From the NCBI GenBank assembly GCA_040753075.1, contig JBFMHA010000011.1, positions 1-64,000 of the forward strand: 64,000 bases of DNA. Direction: 5' to 3'. Position numbers and translations under genes: made by a program. Position 1 is the first letter of the stretch. Each line of letters starts with the position of its first letter. Below the pieces are notes generated by a model. It did not search any database. It had not been told where the DNA came from and was given only the letters and a program-made list of their open reading frames with translations. This DNA comes from UBA6814 sp040753075. GTDB taxonomy: Bacteria > Desulfobacterota > Desulfovibrionia > Desulfovibrionales > Desulfovibrionaceae. Shown in pieces: positions 16,285 through 26,175 of the stretch.

Positions 16285-17157
16285 TCAGCGGTTGCGGGCA
16301 AGGCCCGCGACCAGACGGCGCTCCTCGTTCGCGCCCAGGGCGATGCCGGCCAGGGCCAGCACCGCGCCTGCGGCCTCGGGGGCCAGCAAGGGCTTGGCGA
16401 AGAAGAGCACGTCCCAGACATAGGCCAGGCAAGGCTGGAGCATGAGCAGAAGCCCGCCCGCGCCCGGCGAAACCCGCGGCAGCCCGCGGGAGATGAAGCG
16501 CCAGCCCGCAACCTGGGCCACCAGCCCCAGGGCGGCAAGCATCACCAAGCCCTGCGCCGGAGGCAGGGACATGCCCTCGTTCCCGGCCAGGAACAGGGCG
16601 CAGAGCACCCCGGAGACCCCGGTCACCAGGACCATGACCGGATGGTGGCCGCCCTCCCCGGCCCGGGCCGTGGCCCGGCGCAGGAGCAGGAGGTAGCCGG
16701 CGTAAAGGACCGCAGCCGCCAGGCCGTAGCCCACCCCGGTCGCGAAGTCGCCGCCCGACTGTTCCGGCCCCAGGATGAGCCAGAGCCCGGCCAGGGCCAG
16801 GGCTGGAGCGGCCAGGCCCCGGGCGGTGGGCCGGGAGCCCAGCAGCGCCCAGCCTGCGGCGATGAGCAGGAAGACCTGGAAATTGGCCAGCAGGGTGGCC
16901 AGGCCCGGCCCCACGGACAGGATGCTGCGGTGCCAGCACAGGAGATCCGCGGCGAACAGGACCGCTGCGCCCAGGGCCGGCCAGAACGAGTCCCGGGGCA
17001 TGGCCAGGCGCAGGCGCTGCAGCCCGGTCACCGCCAGGAGCCCGGCCAGGCCGAAGGCCATGCGCCAGAAAGCCGCGGCGTCGGCGCTCACCGCGGCCAG
17101 CTTGACGAAGACCGGCGCGAAACTGATGGCTATGGAGCCCAGGAGCAGTTCGCGCAC
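16285..17157 (-). CDS. EamA-family (DMT) transporter
   Basis: 290 residues with ten predicted membrane helices in two five-helix repeats, as in EamA drug/metabolite transporters. Typical pieces are SIAISFAPVFVKLAAVSADAA, FWRMAFGLAGLL and LLANFQVFLLIAAGWALLG. It acts in the inner membrane, probably as an exporter of a small metabolite; the substrate is unknown. It starts 14 bases after the end of the 17172-17687 gene. Confidence 0.82.
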   Translation of the reverse strand: MRELLLGSIAISFAPVFVKLAAVSADAAAFWRMAFGLAGLLAVTGLQRLRLAMPRDSFWPALGAAVLFAADLLCWHRSILSVGPGLATLLANFQVFLLIAAGWALLGSRPTARGLAAPALALAGLWLILGPEQSGGDFATGVGYGLAAAVLYAGYLLLLRRATARAGEGGHHPVMVLVTGVSGVLCALFLAGNEGMSLPPAQGLVMLAALGLVAQVAGWRFISRGLPRVSPGAGGLLLMLQPCLAYVWDVLFFAKPLLAPEAAGAVLALAGIALGANEERRLVAGLARNR

Positions 17158-17171
17158 GGACGGGATCCGGC

Positions 17172-17687
17172 CTACTGGGCCAGGGTGCTGTTGGGGCAGG
17201 ATGCGCTCTGGGAGCAGAGTTCGCAGCCGCCCCGGTAGGGCGTGAGGGTGAACAGGGCGTACTGCCGGTCCAGTTTGTCGATCTGCGGATTCCAGCGCAC
17301 GCCGATCTTCTCGAAGGCCTCCTGCATGGCCTTGCTCGGCTTGGGCAGGGGCGCGCAGGCCTCCAGCAGGTCGGGCAGGAGGTTCTGGGCCGAGGCCATG
17401 ACCAGGGTGACGGCCAGGTTGTGGAAGGACTCGCCGTGTTCGGGCGAGGTCTCCCAGGCCGTCTCCACCGCCTGCTCCACGGACTCGGGCAGGAACACCA
17501 GAAGGTATCCCTCGCCCTTCTTGGCCTTCTCCGGCGCGATGCGGAAGGCCTGCACCCGGTCCAGCCAGTCGGTCCAGCCGGACTCCAGGGCGTCCAGCAT
17601 GTCCTGCTCGATGCGGTTCAGGCCGGACATTTCCAGGAAATAGATCATGTCGAATTCGGGCTTGGGATCGAGGCGCTCGATCTGCAT
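17172..17687 (-). CDS. Conserved protein with C-terminal Cys cluster, unknown function
   Basis: 171 residues from MQIERLDPKPEFDMIYFLEM, preceded by an AGGAG site. The C-terminus carries CELCSQSASC, three Cys that could bind a metal or Fe-S cluster with one more ligand. The rest is soluble and helical. It heads a short operon with the EamA transporter (14-base gap) and the 15778 gene. No family was recognised. Confidence 0.65.
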   Translation of the reverse strand: MQIERLDPKPEFDMIYFLEMSGLNRIEQDMLDALESGWTDWLDRVQAFRIAPEKAKKGEGYLLVFLPESVEQAVETAWETSPEHGESFHNLAVTLVMASAQNLLPDLLEACAPLPKPSKAMQEAFEKIGVRWNPQIDKLDRQYALFTLTPYRGGCELCSQSASCPNSTLAQ

Positions 17688-17828
17688 GGGAAGCTCCTGT
17701 GGTGTGGAATGAACGGGCTCCATACCCGCTTTGCGGCCCGGGCTCAACCCCGGCCGCGCGGCCCGGCCGGCCTGGACGGACGGAGCAAAGTGGGGTAGGC
17801 AGTCGCCACTTTTCGCAAGGAGGACCCC

Positions 17829-18338
17829 ATGTCCAATCCCCTGGTGCTCATCGAGACCTCCATGGGCGAGATCCTGATCGAGCTCTTCGCCGAGCAGGCC
17901 CCGGAGACGGTCAAGAACTTCCTGCAGTACGTGGACGACAAGTTCTACGACGGCGTCATCTTCCACCGGGTCATCAAGAACTTCATGATCCAGGGCGGCG
18001 GGCTCGCCTTCGACATGAAGGAGAAGCCCACCCGCGCGCCCATCAAGAACGAGGCCAGCCCGGCCCTGCCCAACCTGGCCGGGACCATCGCCATGGCCCG
18101 CACCCCGGACCCCCACTCGGCCTCGGCCCAGTTCTTCATCAACCTGAAGGACAACGCCTTCCTGAACCACACCGCGCCCACCATGGACGGGTTCGGCTAT
18201 TGCGTGTTCGGCAAGGTGGCGGAAGGGTTCGAGAACGTGGAGAAGATCGGCAAGGTCAAGACCCGCAGCTACCTGGGCCACGACGACGTGCCCGCCGAGC
18301 CGGTGAGCATCATCTCGGCCGTGCGCTTCGAAGCCTAG
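17829..18338 (+). CDS. Cyclophilin-type peptidyl-prolyl isomerase
   Basis: 169 residues of the bacterial PpiB type. Active-site motifs FHRVIKNFMIQGG (Arg and Phe) near residues 45-57 and AMARTPDPHSASAQFFINL near 90-110 are intact. There is no signal peptide, so it is cytoplasmic. It catalyses cis-trans isomerisation of Xaa-Pro bonds. An AAGGAGG site lies before the ATG. It stands alone on the plus strand. Confidence 0.93.
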   Translation: MSNPLVLIETSMGEILIELFAEQAPETVKNFLQYVDDKFYDGVIFHRVIKNFMIQGGGLAFDMKEKPTRAPIKNEASPALPNLAGTIAMARTPDPHSASAQFFINLKDNAFLNHTAPTMDGFGYCVFGKVAEGFENVEKIGKVKTRSYLGHDDVPAEPVSIISAVRFEA

Positions 18339-18447
18339 CGGGCCGTTGAGCAACCCGCGACGGCTGCCCAGGAGCCTCTTGCGCCGCCGGGCGTTGGAGG
18401 CCCTCATCCGGCGCAGACCGTGCTGAACGGCCTGCGGGAACAGATCC

Positions 18448-19617
18448 CTAGAGGCTCTCCCCGGCCGCGCGGCCCGAGGCGAAGGCCCAGAGCAGGTTGA
18501 AGCCGCCCAGGCGGCCGGTCACGTCGAGCAGTTCGCCCACCACATGGAGGCCCGGCGCGTTCCGGGCCTCCATGGTTTTGGAGGAGATGGCCGCGGTGTC
18601 CACCCCGCCCCGGGTGACCTCGGCCGCGTCCCAGCCGGCCGTGCCCCGGGGGAGCAGCCGCCGGGCCGAAACCCGGGCGAGCAACTCCCGCACGCCCTCC
18701 TTGGACAGGTCCCCCACCCGCGCCTCGCCCAGGTCGCCGCAGACAGCGGCGGCCAACCGCTCGGGCAGGAGGCGGGCCAGCACGTTGCGCGCCTTGGCCT
18801 TGCCCGGGGCCGCGCGCAGGATTCTTTCCAGGTCCTGGCCCGGGAGCAGGTCCAGGACCAGGGGCTCGCCCTTCTCCCAGAACAGCGAGGCGTCCAGGGC
18901 CGCCGGGCCGGATATCCCGGCGTGGGTGAAGAGCAGGTCGCCCTCGGCGCCGCCCCGGGCGCAGGAGAGCAGCGCCCGGCAGGACACGCCCGAGAGCCCG
19001 GACCATTCCCAGCCCCGGCCCAGCACCAGCGGGACCAGGCCCGGGGCCAGGGGCGTGACCTCCAGGCCCAGCCGCCGCGCCGCCTCGTAGCCGAACGGCG
19101 TGGCCCCGGCCCGGGGCCAGGACTTGCCGCCCAGGGCCAGCACCAGGCGCGGCGCGGAAAAGGTCCCGACGTCGGTGAACACGGTGAAGCCCGCCCCGGC
19201 CTCCGCCTCCCTCCCGACCTCGCGGATCCGGCAGCCCAGGAGCAGCCGCGCCCCGGCCCGGCGCGCCGCCTGCTCCAGCCAGCGGGCCGCGGCGGCCGCG
19301 CCCTGGTCGCAGAAGAGCTTGCCCCCCTCCTCCTCGTGCAGGCCGAGGCCGCCCCGGGCGAACAGGGCCTCCGCCTCGGCCGGGCCGAAGCGGGCCAGGG
19401 CCGACCGCACGAAGTGGGGGTTGGCGCTCACGTAGTCCGCAGCCGAAACCGCGCGGTTGGCCGCGTTGCAGCGGCCGCCCCCGGACAGGCGCACCTTGCG
19501 GCCCGCCACCTTGCCGTGGTCCAGGACCAGCACCCGCCTGCCCCGAAGCGCCGCGGCCTCGGCGCAGACCAGCCCGGCCGCTCCCGCACCCAGGATGACC
19601 GCGTCAAGGACGTCCAT
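18448..19617 (-). CDS. BaiN/HI0933-family FAD-dependent oxidoreductase
   Basis: 389 residues from MDVLDAVILGAGAAGLVCAE, with GGGAGGCG upstream; an earlier ATG at 19671 has no support. The dinucleotide-binding motif is at the N-terminus, followed by RKVRLSGGGRCNAAN, characteristic of the HI0933/YhiN flavoprotein family, and the C-terminal GFNLLWAFASGRAAG. The length is normal. The physiological substrate of most members is not known. Confidence 0.88.
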   Translation of the reverse strand: MDVLDAVILGAGAAGLVCAEAAALRGRRVLVLDHGKVAGRKVRLSGGGRCNAANRAVSAADYVSANPHFVRSALARFGPAEAEALFARGGLGLHEEEGGKLFCDQGAAAAARWLEQAARRAGARLLLGCRIREVGREAEAGAGFTVFTDVGTFSAPRLVLALGGKSWPRAGATPFGYEAARRLGLEVTPLAPGLVPLVLGRGWEWSGLSGVSCRALLSCARGGAEGDLLFTHAGISGPAALDASLFWEKGEPLVLDLLPGQDLERILRAAPGKAKARNVLARLLPERLAAAVCGDLGEARVGDLSKEGVRELLARVSARRLLPRGTAGWDAAEVTRGGVDTAAISSKTMEARNAPGLHVVGELLDVTGRLGGFNLLWAFASGRAAGESL

Positions 19618-19886
19618 GTTCGCCTCCCGCACTTCGCTCCACGCTCCCCCCTGTTCCGCCGCTTCCGGCATTCTCTCTCACGCGCAACCAGACCGCGCCC
19701 TCGTCCAGGCCAGGCGCAACGCCTTCCATGTCGGCCTCTCCGGCCGCCCCGGCGTCTCTCGCCGGGAGGCCCCGGGAGCGCCGCCCGGAAATAGCGAACT
19801 CCGGAGGAGTCCCGAGCGATTCATGGCCGTCCCGGGGCCCGGTCCGCCTTGCACTCGGCATAGGGTTTCGTTTACATGGGCGGACC

Positions 19887-20564
19887 ATGCAGGACAACGG
19901 CTCCGACGCCCGTCCGCGCTCGGCGCGGGATTTCTGGCCCACGGTCCTGGCCGACGTGCGCAAGCGCATGGAAGCCAACGGCTTTTCCGCCTACGTGGCG
20001 GACGACGCGGCCCACGCCCGGCAGATCGTGATGGACTACATCCTGCCCGGGGTCAAGCCGGCCTCCCTGTCCTGGGGCGACTCCCTCACCCTGGCCTCCA
20101 CCGGCATCCTGGACGAACTGCGCCAGGATCCGGAGCTGGACGTCATCGCCGCCTTCGACCAGACCGCGCCTCGGGCGGAGATCATCGAACGCCAGCGAAA
20201 AGCGCTCACCGTGGACCTTTTCCTCACCGGGGCCAACGCCGTGACCCGGGACGGGATGCTGGTCAACCTGGACATGGTGGGCAACCGCACCGCGGCCCTG
20301 GCCTTCGGCCCCCGCCACGTGCTGGTGCTGGCCGGCCGCAACAAGGTGGTGGAGAACCTGGCCCAGGCGGTGCACCGCATCAAGCACCAGGCCGCCCCGG
20401 CCAACGCCATGCGCCACGGCGCGCGCACCCCCTGCGTCAAGACCGGCCGCTGCGAGGACTGCTCCAGCCCCGACCGAATCTGCAACACCTGGACGATCAC
20501 CGCCAAATGCGCGCCCCCCGGCCGCATCAGCGTGATCCTCATCAACGCCCGCCTGGGCATCTGA
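19887..20564 (+). CDS. LUD-domain (LutC/DUF162) protein
   Basis: 225 residues. The LUD fold runs through most of the protein; the stretch RDGMLVNLDMVGNRTAALAF is characteristic. The C-terminus CVKTGRCEDCSSPDRICN is the Cys-rich ending typical of one LUD subgroup and could hold a cluster. LUD proteins take part in lactate utilisation complexes (LutABC/LldEFG), but no lutA or lutB is beside it. The ribosome site before the ATG is weak, so the start is the least certain part. Confidence 0.82.
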   Translation: MQDNGSDARPRSARDFWPTVLADVRKRMEANGFSAYVADDAAHARQIVMDYILPGVKPASLSWGDSLTLASTGILDELRQDPELDVIAAFDQTAPRAEIIERQRKALTVDLFLTGANAVTRDGMLVNLDMVGNRTAALAFGPRHVLVLAGRNKVVENLAQAVHRIKHQAAPANAMRHGARTPCVKTGRCEDCSSPDRICNTWTITAKCAPPGRISVILINARLGI

Positions 20565-20728
20565 ACCTCAATCCCCGCCCCTTTCCGCCGCGCCGGATTC
20601 CGGCTCCGCCGGCTGGGCGGCAGCCCGCAGATCGTCGAGCAAAGGGCCTCCTCCGTACATGCCATGGGGCACAGGGTTGTGGCCCCACGGCCGTTCCCAT
20701 TCCGCGCGAAAACGCGTATTCGGAAACC

Positions 20729-21136
20729 TTGGACTCCCGCACCCTGCTCCTCCTGGCCGACGCGGTCCTCATCCTCCACCTGGCGGTGGCCGGATTCATC
20801 GTGCTCGGCCTGCCCCTGACCTGGATCGGACATTGGCGAGGGTGGAGATTCGTCCATTCCCCCTGGCTGCGGCTGCCCCATCTGGGGGCCATGGCCCTGG
20901 TCCTGGCCGAGGACCTGCTCGGCCGGCACTGCCCGCTCACCGAGTGGGAATGGGCCCTGCGCCAGGCGGCCCTTGGCCAGGGCCCGCCCCGGCAGTCCTG
21001 GGCAGCGGCCTGGGCCGGACGGATGCTCTATGCCGACCTGCCGGACTGGGCCTTCACCGCCCTGTACGCAGGATTCTTCGGGCTGGCGGCGTTCACCGCC
21101 TGGGCCGTTCCCATCCGGATGCGCACGCCGCGATGA
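20729..21136 (+). CDS. DUF2784-family membrane protein
   Basis: About 135 residues if it begins at TTG 20729 (MDSRTLLLLADAVLILHLAV); no ATG or GTG lies before the first helix and the ribosome site is weak. There are three or four membrane segments. The sequence HLAVAGFIVLGLPL followed by CPLTEWEWALR is typical of DUF2784. The function is not known. Confidence 0.65.
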   Translation: MDSRTLLLLADAVLILHLAVAGFIVLGLPLTWIGHWRGWRFVHSPWLRLPHLGAMALVLAEDLLGRHCPLTEWEWALRQAALGQGPPRQSWAAAWAGRMLYADLPDWAFTALYAGFFGLAAFTAWAVPIRMRTPR

Positions 21137-21163
21137 CGCCCCCGCCGCCAAAGGAACGTTGTT

Positions 21164-21193
21164 TTGACAGCGACCACGATTCACTGGTATTTT
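21164..21193 (+). promoter_or_regulatory. Sigma70-type promoter of the HDOD-GGDEF operon
   Basis: TTGACA (21164-21169), 18 bases, then TATTTT (21188-21193), about 50 bases before the TTG start of the HDOD gene. The -35 is a perfect consensus. Confidence 0.5.
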
Positions 21194-21242
21194 GCATGGC
21201 GACATTGCCGCCGGCCGTGACCCCGGAGGAGGAGACTTCAGC

Positions 21243-22502
21243 TTGGGACTGGTGAACATCGACGACCTGAAGGCCGGAATGATCCTGGACAGCGACCTCA
21301 TCGGCCCCAACAACCGTTTCCTTCTGCCCCGCGGGGCGACCCTGGACACGGCGCACATCCGCATGCTCAAGGCCTGGGGCGTAACCGAAGCCGACGTGAG
21401 CGGAGTCACCCGGGAGCAGGCCCAGGCCCTGGCCGAGGCCGAGTTGTCCCCGGACGCCCTGGCCCGGGCCAGGGGCGAACTCACCCCGTATTTCGCGCAC
21501 GCCGACCTGGAACACCCGGCCATGCGCGAGATATTCCGGCTGTGCGTCCAGCGCTGGGCCCGAGGCGCGCCAAGCGATTGCGCTCTGGTCGGGCTGGAGA
21601 GCTGCCCCCTTCCCGAGCCCGGCATCGGCCCGCGCAAGGACGTCTTCGCCAAAGGCGAGGGCACGCCCGCGAGTCTGGTGCGGAGCGAGGTGGAGCTGAC
21701 CTCCTTCCCGGACATCTATTTCCAGATCAACGAGGTGCTCCAGTCCCCGCGCAGTTCGGCTTCTCACATCGCCGACGTGGTGAGCAAGGACACCAGCCTC
21801 ACGGCCAAGCTCCTCAAGCTGGTCAACAGCGCGTTCTACGGCTTTCCCGCCAAGATCGACACCATCTCCCGGGCCATCGCCATCCTGGGCACCAACGAGC
21901 TGACCACCCTGGCCCTGGGCATCTCGGTGGTGGAGAACTTCGCCAACATTCCGGAAAGCCTGGTGGACATGAAGGGCTTCTGGAAGCACTCCGTCGCCTG
22001 CGGGGTGCTTTCCCGCATCCTGGCCAGCTCCAAGGTGGGTCTGTCCGAGGAGCGGTTCTTCGTGGCCGGGCTCATCCACGACGTAGGGCGGCTGGTGATG
22101 TTCAAGCGCCTGCCCTTCGCCTCCACCCAGGCGCTGGTCCTGTCCCGCTCCACCCGAACCCCGTTGCGCGAGGTCGAGCAGGAGGTGCTGGGCTTCGACC
22201 ACTCTGCGGTGAGCGGCGCCCTGCTCAAGGCCTGGAAGTTCCCGGCCACCCTGGAGTTGCCGGTGCGCCACCACCACGCCCCGTCCAACGCCATGAACCC
22301 GCTGGAGCCCTCCATCATCCACGTGGCCGACGTGCTGGCCATCGCCATGCAGTACGGCAGCAGCGGCTCCGCCTACGTCCCCCCCCTGCAGGAGAAGGCC
22401 TGGGAGAACCTGGGGCAGGGACCGGGCATCCTGGCCCAGGCCATGGCCCAGGCCGACCGCCAGATCAGCGAGATCCTCCGAGCCTTCCTGGGGAACCTCT
22501 GA
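21243..22502 (+). CDS. HDOD-domain signalling protein
   Basis: About 419 residues from TTG 21243 (MGLVNIDDLKAGMILDSDLI), chosen because GGAGGAGGAG lies eight bases upstream. The N-terminal part (about 1-140) has a short DUF3391-like lead-in common in HD-type signalling proteins. The HDOD domain is about 150-355, with VSKDTSLTAKLLKLVNSAFYG and GLIHDVGRLVMFKR. HDOD proteins are HD-fold regulators linked to stress and second-messenger networks. One base separates it from the diguanylate cyclase gene, so the pair is translated together. Confidence 0.85.
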   Translation: MGLVNIDDLKAGMILDSDLIGPNNRFLLPRGATLDTAHIRMLKAWGVTEADVSGVTREQAQALAEAELSPDALARARGELTPYFAHADLEHPAMREIFRLCVQRWARGAPSDCALVGLESCPLPEPGIGPRKDVFAKGEGTPASLVRSEVELTSFPDIYFQINEVLQSPRSSASHIADVVSKDTSLTAKLLKLVNSAFYGFPAKIDTISRAIAILGTNELTTLALGISVVENFANIPESLVDMKGFWKHSVACGVLSRILASSKVGLSEERFFVAGLIHDVGRLVMFKRLPFASTQALVLSRSTRTPLREVEQEVLGFDHSAVSGALLKAWKFPATLELPVRHHHAPSNAMNPLEPSIIHVADVLAIAMQYGSSGSAYVPPLQEKAWENLGQGPGILAQAMAQADRQISEILRAFLGNL

Positions 22503-22503
22503 C

Positions 22504-24468
22504 ATGGAAGACAAAGAACGCATCCGCCACCTGGAGGAGCAGGTCCTCTACCTGCTGGAGGAGAAGCGCGCCGCGCTCTCAGCCCTGGAGATGGCCGCCA
22601 CCCTGGGCAATTTCGAAACCAGCCTGAACCAGCTGGACGACCCCACGGTCATCCTGCACGAAACCGCCACCCGGGTGCGCACCCTGGTCCGGATGAAGGC
22701 CGTGTCCTTCTTCCTGGTGCACGAGGACGACTCCAGATTCTACCAGGCCTATTGCGACCCCGCCATACGGGGCTCGGCCTTCGAGCAGGAGGTGGACGCC
22801 CTCATCGAGGACAAGACCTTCGCCTGGGCCCTGGGCCGCAACAAGCCGATGATTGTCACCTCCCAGGCCGGGGAACAGATCATGCTGCACGCCCTGGCCA
22901 CCACGTCCCGCACCCGGGGCATCTTCCTGGGAGTCCTGGACCAGGACAAGAACGAGATCCTGGACACCTCCCTCATGCTGCTCACGGTCATCCTCCTGGC
23001 CAGCGCCCACGCGCTGGAGAGCTTCGAACTCTACCGCCGCAACCGCGAGATCACCCGCGAACTGGAGCAAAACCTCCTGCGCCTGCGCGCCTCCGAGGCC
23101 GAACTCAAGCGCTACCAGGAGACCCTCGAGGAGCAGGTCCGGGACCGCACCGCCGCCCTGGCCGAGACCAACGAGCAGCTCACCTGCGAGATCGGCGAGC
23201 GAAAGGCGTCCGAGGCCCTGCTCCGGGAAAGCCAGGCGGTGGTCCGCGCCCTCCTGGACGCCTCCACCGAGATGGCGGTGCTCCTGGACACCGAAGGGAC
23301 CATCCTGGCCATCAACCAGATCGGAGCCACGCGCATCGGCGGCCAGGCCCCCGAAGAGGTGGTGGGCAGCAACCTGAGCGACCACCTTGCGCCGGACGTG
23401 CTCAATGCCCGCCTGGCGAGCCTGGCCGAGGTCCGGGAGAAGAAGACCCGCCTTCGGATGCGCGACTGGGACCGCGGCCGCCATTACGACAACCACATCT
23501 GCCCGGTCTTCGACAGCGAGAGCAAGGTGACCCGCCTGGCGGTCTTCGCCCGGGACATCACCCGGGAGCTGGAGGCCGAGGCGGAGATCCGCAAGCTGTC
23601 CCAGGCCGTGGTGCACAGCCCCTCGCTCATCATCATCACCGACGCCCAGGGCACCATCGAATACGTGAACCCGAAGTTCACCCAGGTCACCGGCTACACC
23701 CTGGACGAGGCGCTGGGCAACCGGCCCTCCATCCTGCGCTCCGGCCACCACGACGAAGACTTCTACGCCCAGATGTGGCGCACCATCTCCGCAGGCGAGG
23801 AGTGGCGGGGGGAGATCTGCAACCGCACCAAGGAGGGGCGAGAATACTGGGCCATGACCTCCATCTCTCCCATCTTCGACGAGCAGGGCGTCATCCGCCA
23901 CTACGTGGGCGTGGCCGAGGACATAACCAAGAGGATCATCCAGGAAGAGCACATCAAGTACCTGGCCCTGCACGACGCCCTGACCGGCCTGCCCAACCGC
24001 AACCTGTTCATGGACCGGCTCAACCGGGCCATCTCCTTCGCCGAACGGCATCAGACCGTGGCCGTGGTCATGTACGTGGACCTGGACGACTTCAAGCTGG
24101 TCAACGACCAGCACGGCCACGAGGCGGGGGACGAGGTGCTCAAGGAGGCGGCCCGCCGCCTGACCCGCTGCATCCGCACCGCGGACTCGGTGGCCCGGGT
24201 GGGCGGGGACGAGTTCGTGATCATCCTCCAGGACATCCGGGAGGAGCGGGAGATCGAACTGGTGGCCAAGCGGGTGCTGGAGCGCTTCCGGGAGCCGTTC
24301 CAGGTGGACGGCGCGACCTGCCGGGTGGGGGCCAGCGTGGGCATCGCCCTGTGCCCGGAGGACGGCCGGGACGTGGACACCCTTCTGCGCAAGGCGGACA
24401 TGGCCATGTACTCCGTCAAGCGCGAGGACAAGCAGGGATACCGCTACTTCCGCGACCGGGATGGCTAG
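22504..24468 (+). CDS. GAF-PAS-PAS-GGDEF diguanylate cyclase
   Basis: 654 residues, no membrane segment. A GAF-like domain (about 30-180) is followed by a coiled coil (190-245), two PAS domains (about 245-355 and 365-480) and a GGDEF domain (485-650). The active-site GGDEF motif is at residues 567-571 and the inhibitory RxxD site (RTAD) is five residues before it, so it should make c-di-GMP and be product-inhibited. No EAL domain is present. PAS2 contains TDAQGTIEYVNPKFTQVTGY. It is translationally coupled to the HDOD gene upstream. Confidence 0.9.
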   Translation: MEDKERIRHLEEQVLYLLEEKRAALSALEMAATLGNFETSLNQLDDPTVILHETATRVRTLVRMKAVSFFLVHEDDSRFYQAYCDPAIRGSAFEQEVDALIEDKTFAWALGRNKPMIVTSQAGEQIMLHALATTSRTRGIFLGVLDQDKNEILDTSLMLLTVILLASAHALESFELYRRNREITRELEQNLLRLRASEAELKRYQETLEEQVRDRTAALAETNEQLTCEIGERKASEALLRESQAVVRALLDASTEMAVLLDTEGTILAINQIGATRIGGQAPEEVVGSNLSDHLAPDVLNARLASLAEVREKKTRLRMRDWDRGRHYDNHICPVFDSESKVTRLAVFARDITRELEAEAEIRKLSQAVVHSPSLIIITDAQGTIEYVNPKFTQVTGYTLDEALGNRPSILRSGHHDEDFYAQMWRTISAGEEWRGEICNRTKEGREYWAMTSISPIFDEQGVIRHYVGVAEDITKRIIQEEHIKYLALHDALTGLPNRNLFMDRLNRAISFAERHQTVAVVMYVDLDDFKLVNDQHGHEAGDEVLKEAARRLTRCIRTADSVARVGGDEFVIILQDIREEREIELVAKRVLERFREPFQVDGATCRVGASVGIALCPEDGRDVDTLLRKADMAMYSVKREDKQGYRYFRDRDG

Positions 24469-24540
24469 CCCCGCCGCTCGCCAAGCCCGGTAAACCGGCG
24501 CATAACCGGCCCCCGCGCGTCATTCCCGCGGTCCCGAGCC

Positions 24541-25824
24541 ATGTCCCTGCTGCACGCCTCCCTCCCCCTGCTCAAGGTCGCCCTGGCCTTCGTGCTCATG
24601 CTGGCGGGCATCCGCTTCCGCCTGGGCCTGTGGCAGTCCATCCTGGCCGGCAGCCTGGCCCTGGGCCTGCTCTTCGGACTGCCCCTGGCGGGATGGCTTG
24701 CGGCCGCGGCCGCGGGCGTGACCTCGGACAAGGCCCTGCTCCTGGGCTCCCTGGTGGGACTCATCATGGTCCTGTCGGAGTGCATGGAAAAAACCGGCCA
24801 GGCCGGTCGGCTCATGGAGGCGCTCAGCGGCTTCCTGCGCTCTCCGCGGCTGCGCCTGGTGTTCTTCCCGGCGCTCATCGGGCTCCTGCCCATGCCCGGC
24901 GGCGCGGTGTTCTCCGCGCCCATGCTCAAGGGGGCGTCGGCCCACATGGACCTGGACGACCGGGAGCGGGTGCTGCTCAACTACTGGTTCCGGCACGTCT
25001 GGGAGATGAGCTGGCCCCTGTACCCGGGCATCCTCCTGGCCTCCTCCCTGTCTGGATATCCCCTCTCCGCCCTGGTGGGAGCGCTCATGCCCGGCGCCCT
25101 GCTCTTCATGGCCCTGGGCTGGATCTTCTACCTGCGGCCCGGGGTGCTGAACCTGTCCCGCCTGGGCCCGCCGCCTCCGCCGCCGCCGGCCGGGGCGGGC
25201 CGTCTCGCCCTGCGGGAGGGCCTGCCCCTGCTCCTGGCCACCGGCGGATCCATGGCCGTGGAGGGCGTCCTGGCCCTGGCCGGCCCGGGATTGCCGTTCG
25301 AGGCCGGGGTCATCCTGGGTCTCGGGGCGGCCATCCTGGCCTGCGCGCTGCAGAACCGGAAGGCCGCGGGCCGCGCCCTGAGCAGCCTGAACTTCCGCCA
25401 CCTCGCCACCATGGTCCTGGTGGTGGCCGCCATCTTCGCCTTCAAGGAGGTGCTGGCCCGGGCCGGGGTGGTGGAGGAGCTCTCCCGCCTGGCGGGCGGC
25501 GCGGCCGCCCTGTTCGCCTGCGCCGTCTTCCTGCCCCTGGCCATGGGCTTCGTCTCGGGCATCACCGTGGCCTACGTGGGTTCGGCCTTCCCCCTGCTGC
25601 TGGGGCTCCTGGACCAGGCCGGACTGCGCGAGGCCGCCCTGCCCTACCTGGTCCTGGGCATGTTCTCGGGGCTCACCGGCATCATGGCCTCGCCCATCCA
25701 CATCTGCTTCATCCTCACCTGCCAGTACTTCCGGGTTCCCCTGGGCGCGGCCTGGCCCCGACTGGCCCTGCCCTGCGCCCTTTTCCTGGCCGGGGGGGCC
25801 GCCTACTTCTTCATCCTGCGGTAA
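24541..25824 (+). CDS. DUF401-family integral membrane protein
   Basis: 427 residues with about ten to twelve hydrophobic segments. It shows the DUF401 pattern: MVLSECMEKTGQAGRLMEALS, FFPALIGLLPMPGGAVFSAPM and SGITVAYVGSAFPLLLGLL. The family belongs to the ion-transporter superfamily and its substrate is unknown. A Pro-rich cytoplasmic linker (PPPPPPPAG) divides the two halves. It follows the cyclase by 72 bases and may be in the same transcript. Confidence 0.75.
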   Translation: MSLLHASLPLLKVALAFVLMLAGIRFRLGLWQSILAGSLALGLLFGLPLAGWLAAAAAGVTSDKALLLGSLVGLIMVLSECMEKTGQAGRLMEALSGFLRSPRLRLVFFPALIGLLPMPGGAVFSAPMLKGASAHMDLDDRERVLLNYWFRHVWEMSWPLYPGILLASSLSGYPLSALVGALMPGALLFMALGWIFYLRPGVLNLSRLGPPPPPPPAGAGRLALREGLPLLLATGGSMAVEGVLALAGPGLPFEAGVILGLGAAILACALQNRKAAGRALSSLNFRHLATMVLVVAAIFAFKEVLARAGVVEELSRLAGGAAALFACAVFLPLAMGFVSGITVAYVGSAFPLLLGLLDQAGLREAALPYLVLGMFSGLTGIMASPIHICFILTCQYFRVPLGAAWPRLALPCALFLAGGAAYFFILR

Positions 25825-25833
25825 GGCGACGGC

Positions 25834-26175
25834 TCAGCAATCCACGACGACCTGAATCTCTCCCACGGCCATCTCCAGCAGGGCCGCGAAGCCCACCTCC
25901 ACCTCGCCGTCGTCCACCCAGGTGACGCGACAGGGGATGCGCCCGGCCTGAAGTCCCTTCTCCGGGACCACCAGGTTGAAGAACGCCCGGTCGCCCATGA
26001 CCAGGCCGAGGCTCCGGCCCGGGGCCTTGAGCCTGGCCCCGTAGTTGGAGATGGTGACGAGCGTGGCCAGGAACAACTTCTCGCCAAAGGAGAGTTCGAC
26101 CATGTGGCGCAGGGAGTAGGCCCGCAGGCCCAGGCGGGAAAACTGCGGAACGGGTTGGGATTGAATCTGAAGCAT
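25834..26175 (-). CDS. PilZ-like domain protein
   Basis: 113 residues from MLQIQSQPVPQFSRLG, with AAGGATGG upstream. It reads like a short PilZ protein: VTISNYGARLKAPG in the middle and CRVTWVDDGEVEVGFAAL near the end. The strict PilZ c-di-GMP motif (RxxxR plus D/NxSxxG) is only partly present, so binding is uncertain. Its position opposite a c-di-GMP signalling pair is suggestive. Confidence 0.6.
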   Translation of the reverse strand: MLQIQSQPVPQFSRLGLRAYSLRHMVELSFGEKLFLATLVTISNYGARLKAPGRSLGLVMGDRAFFNLVVPEKGLQAGRIPCRVTWVDDGEVEVGFAALLEMAVGEIQVVVDC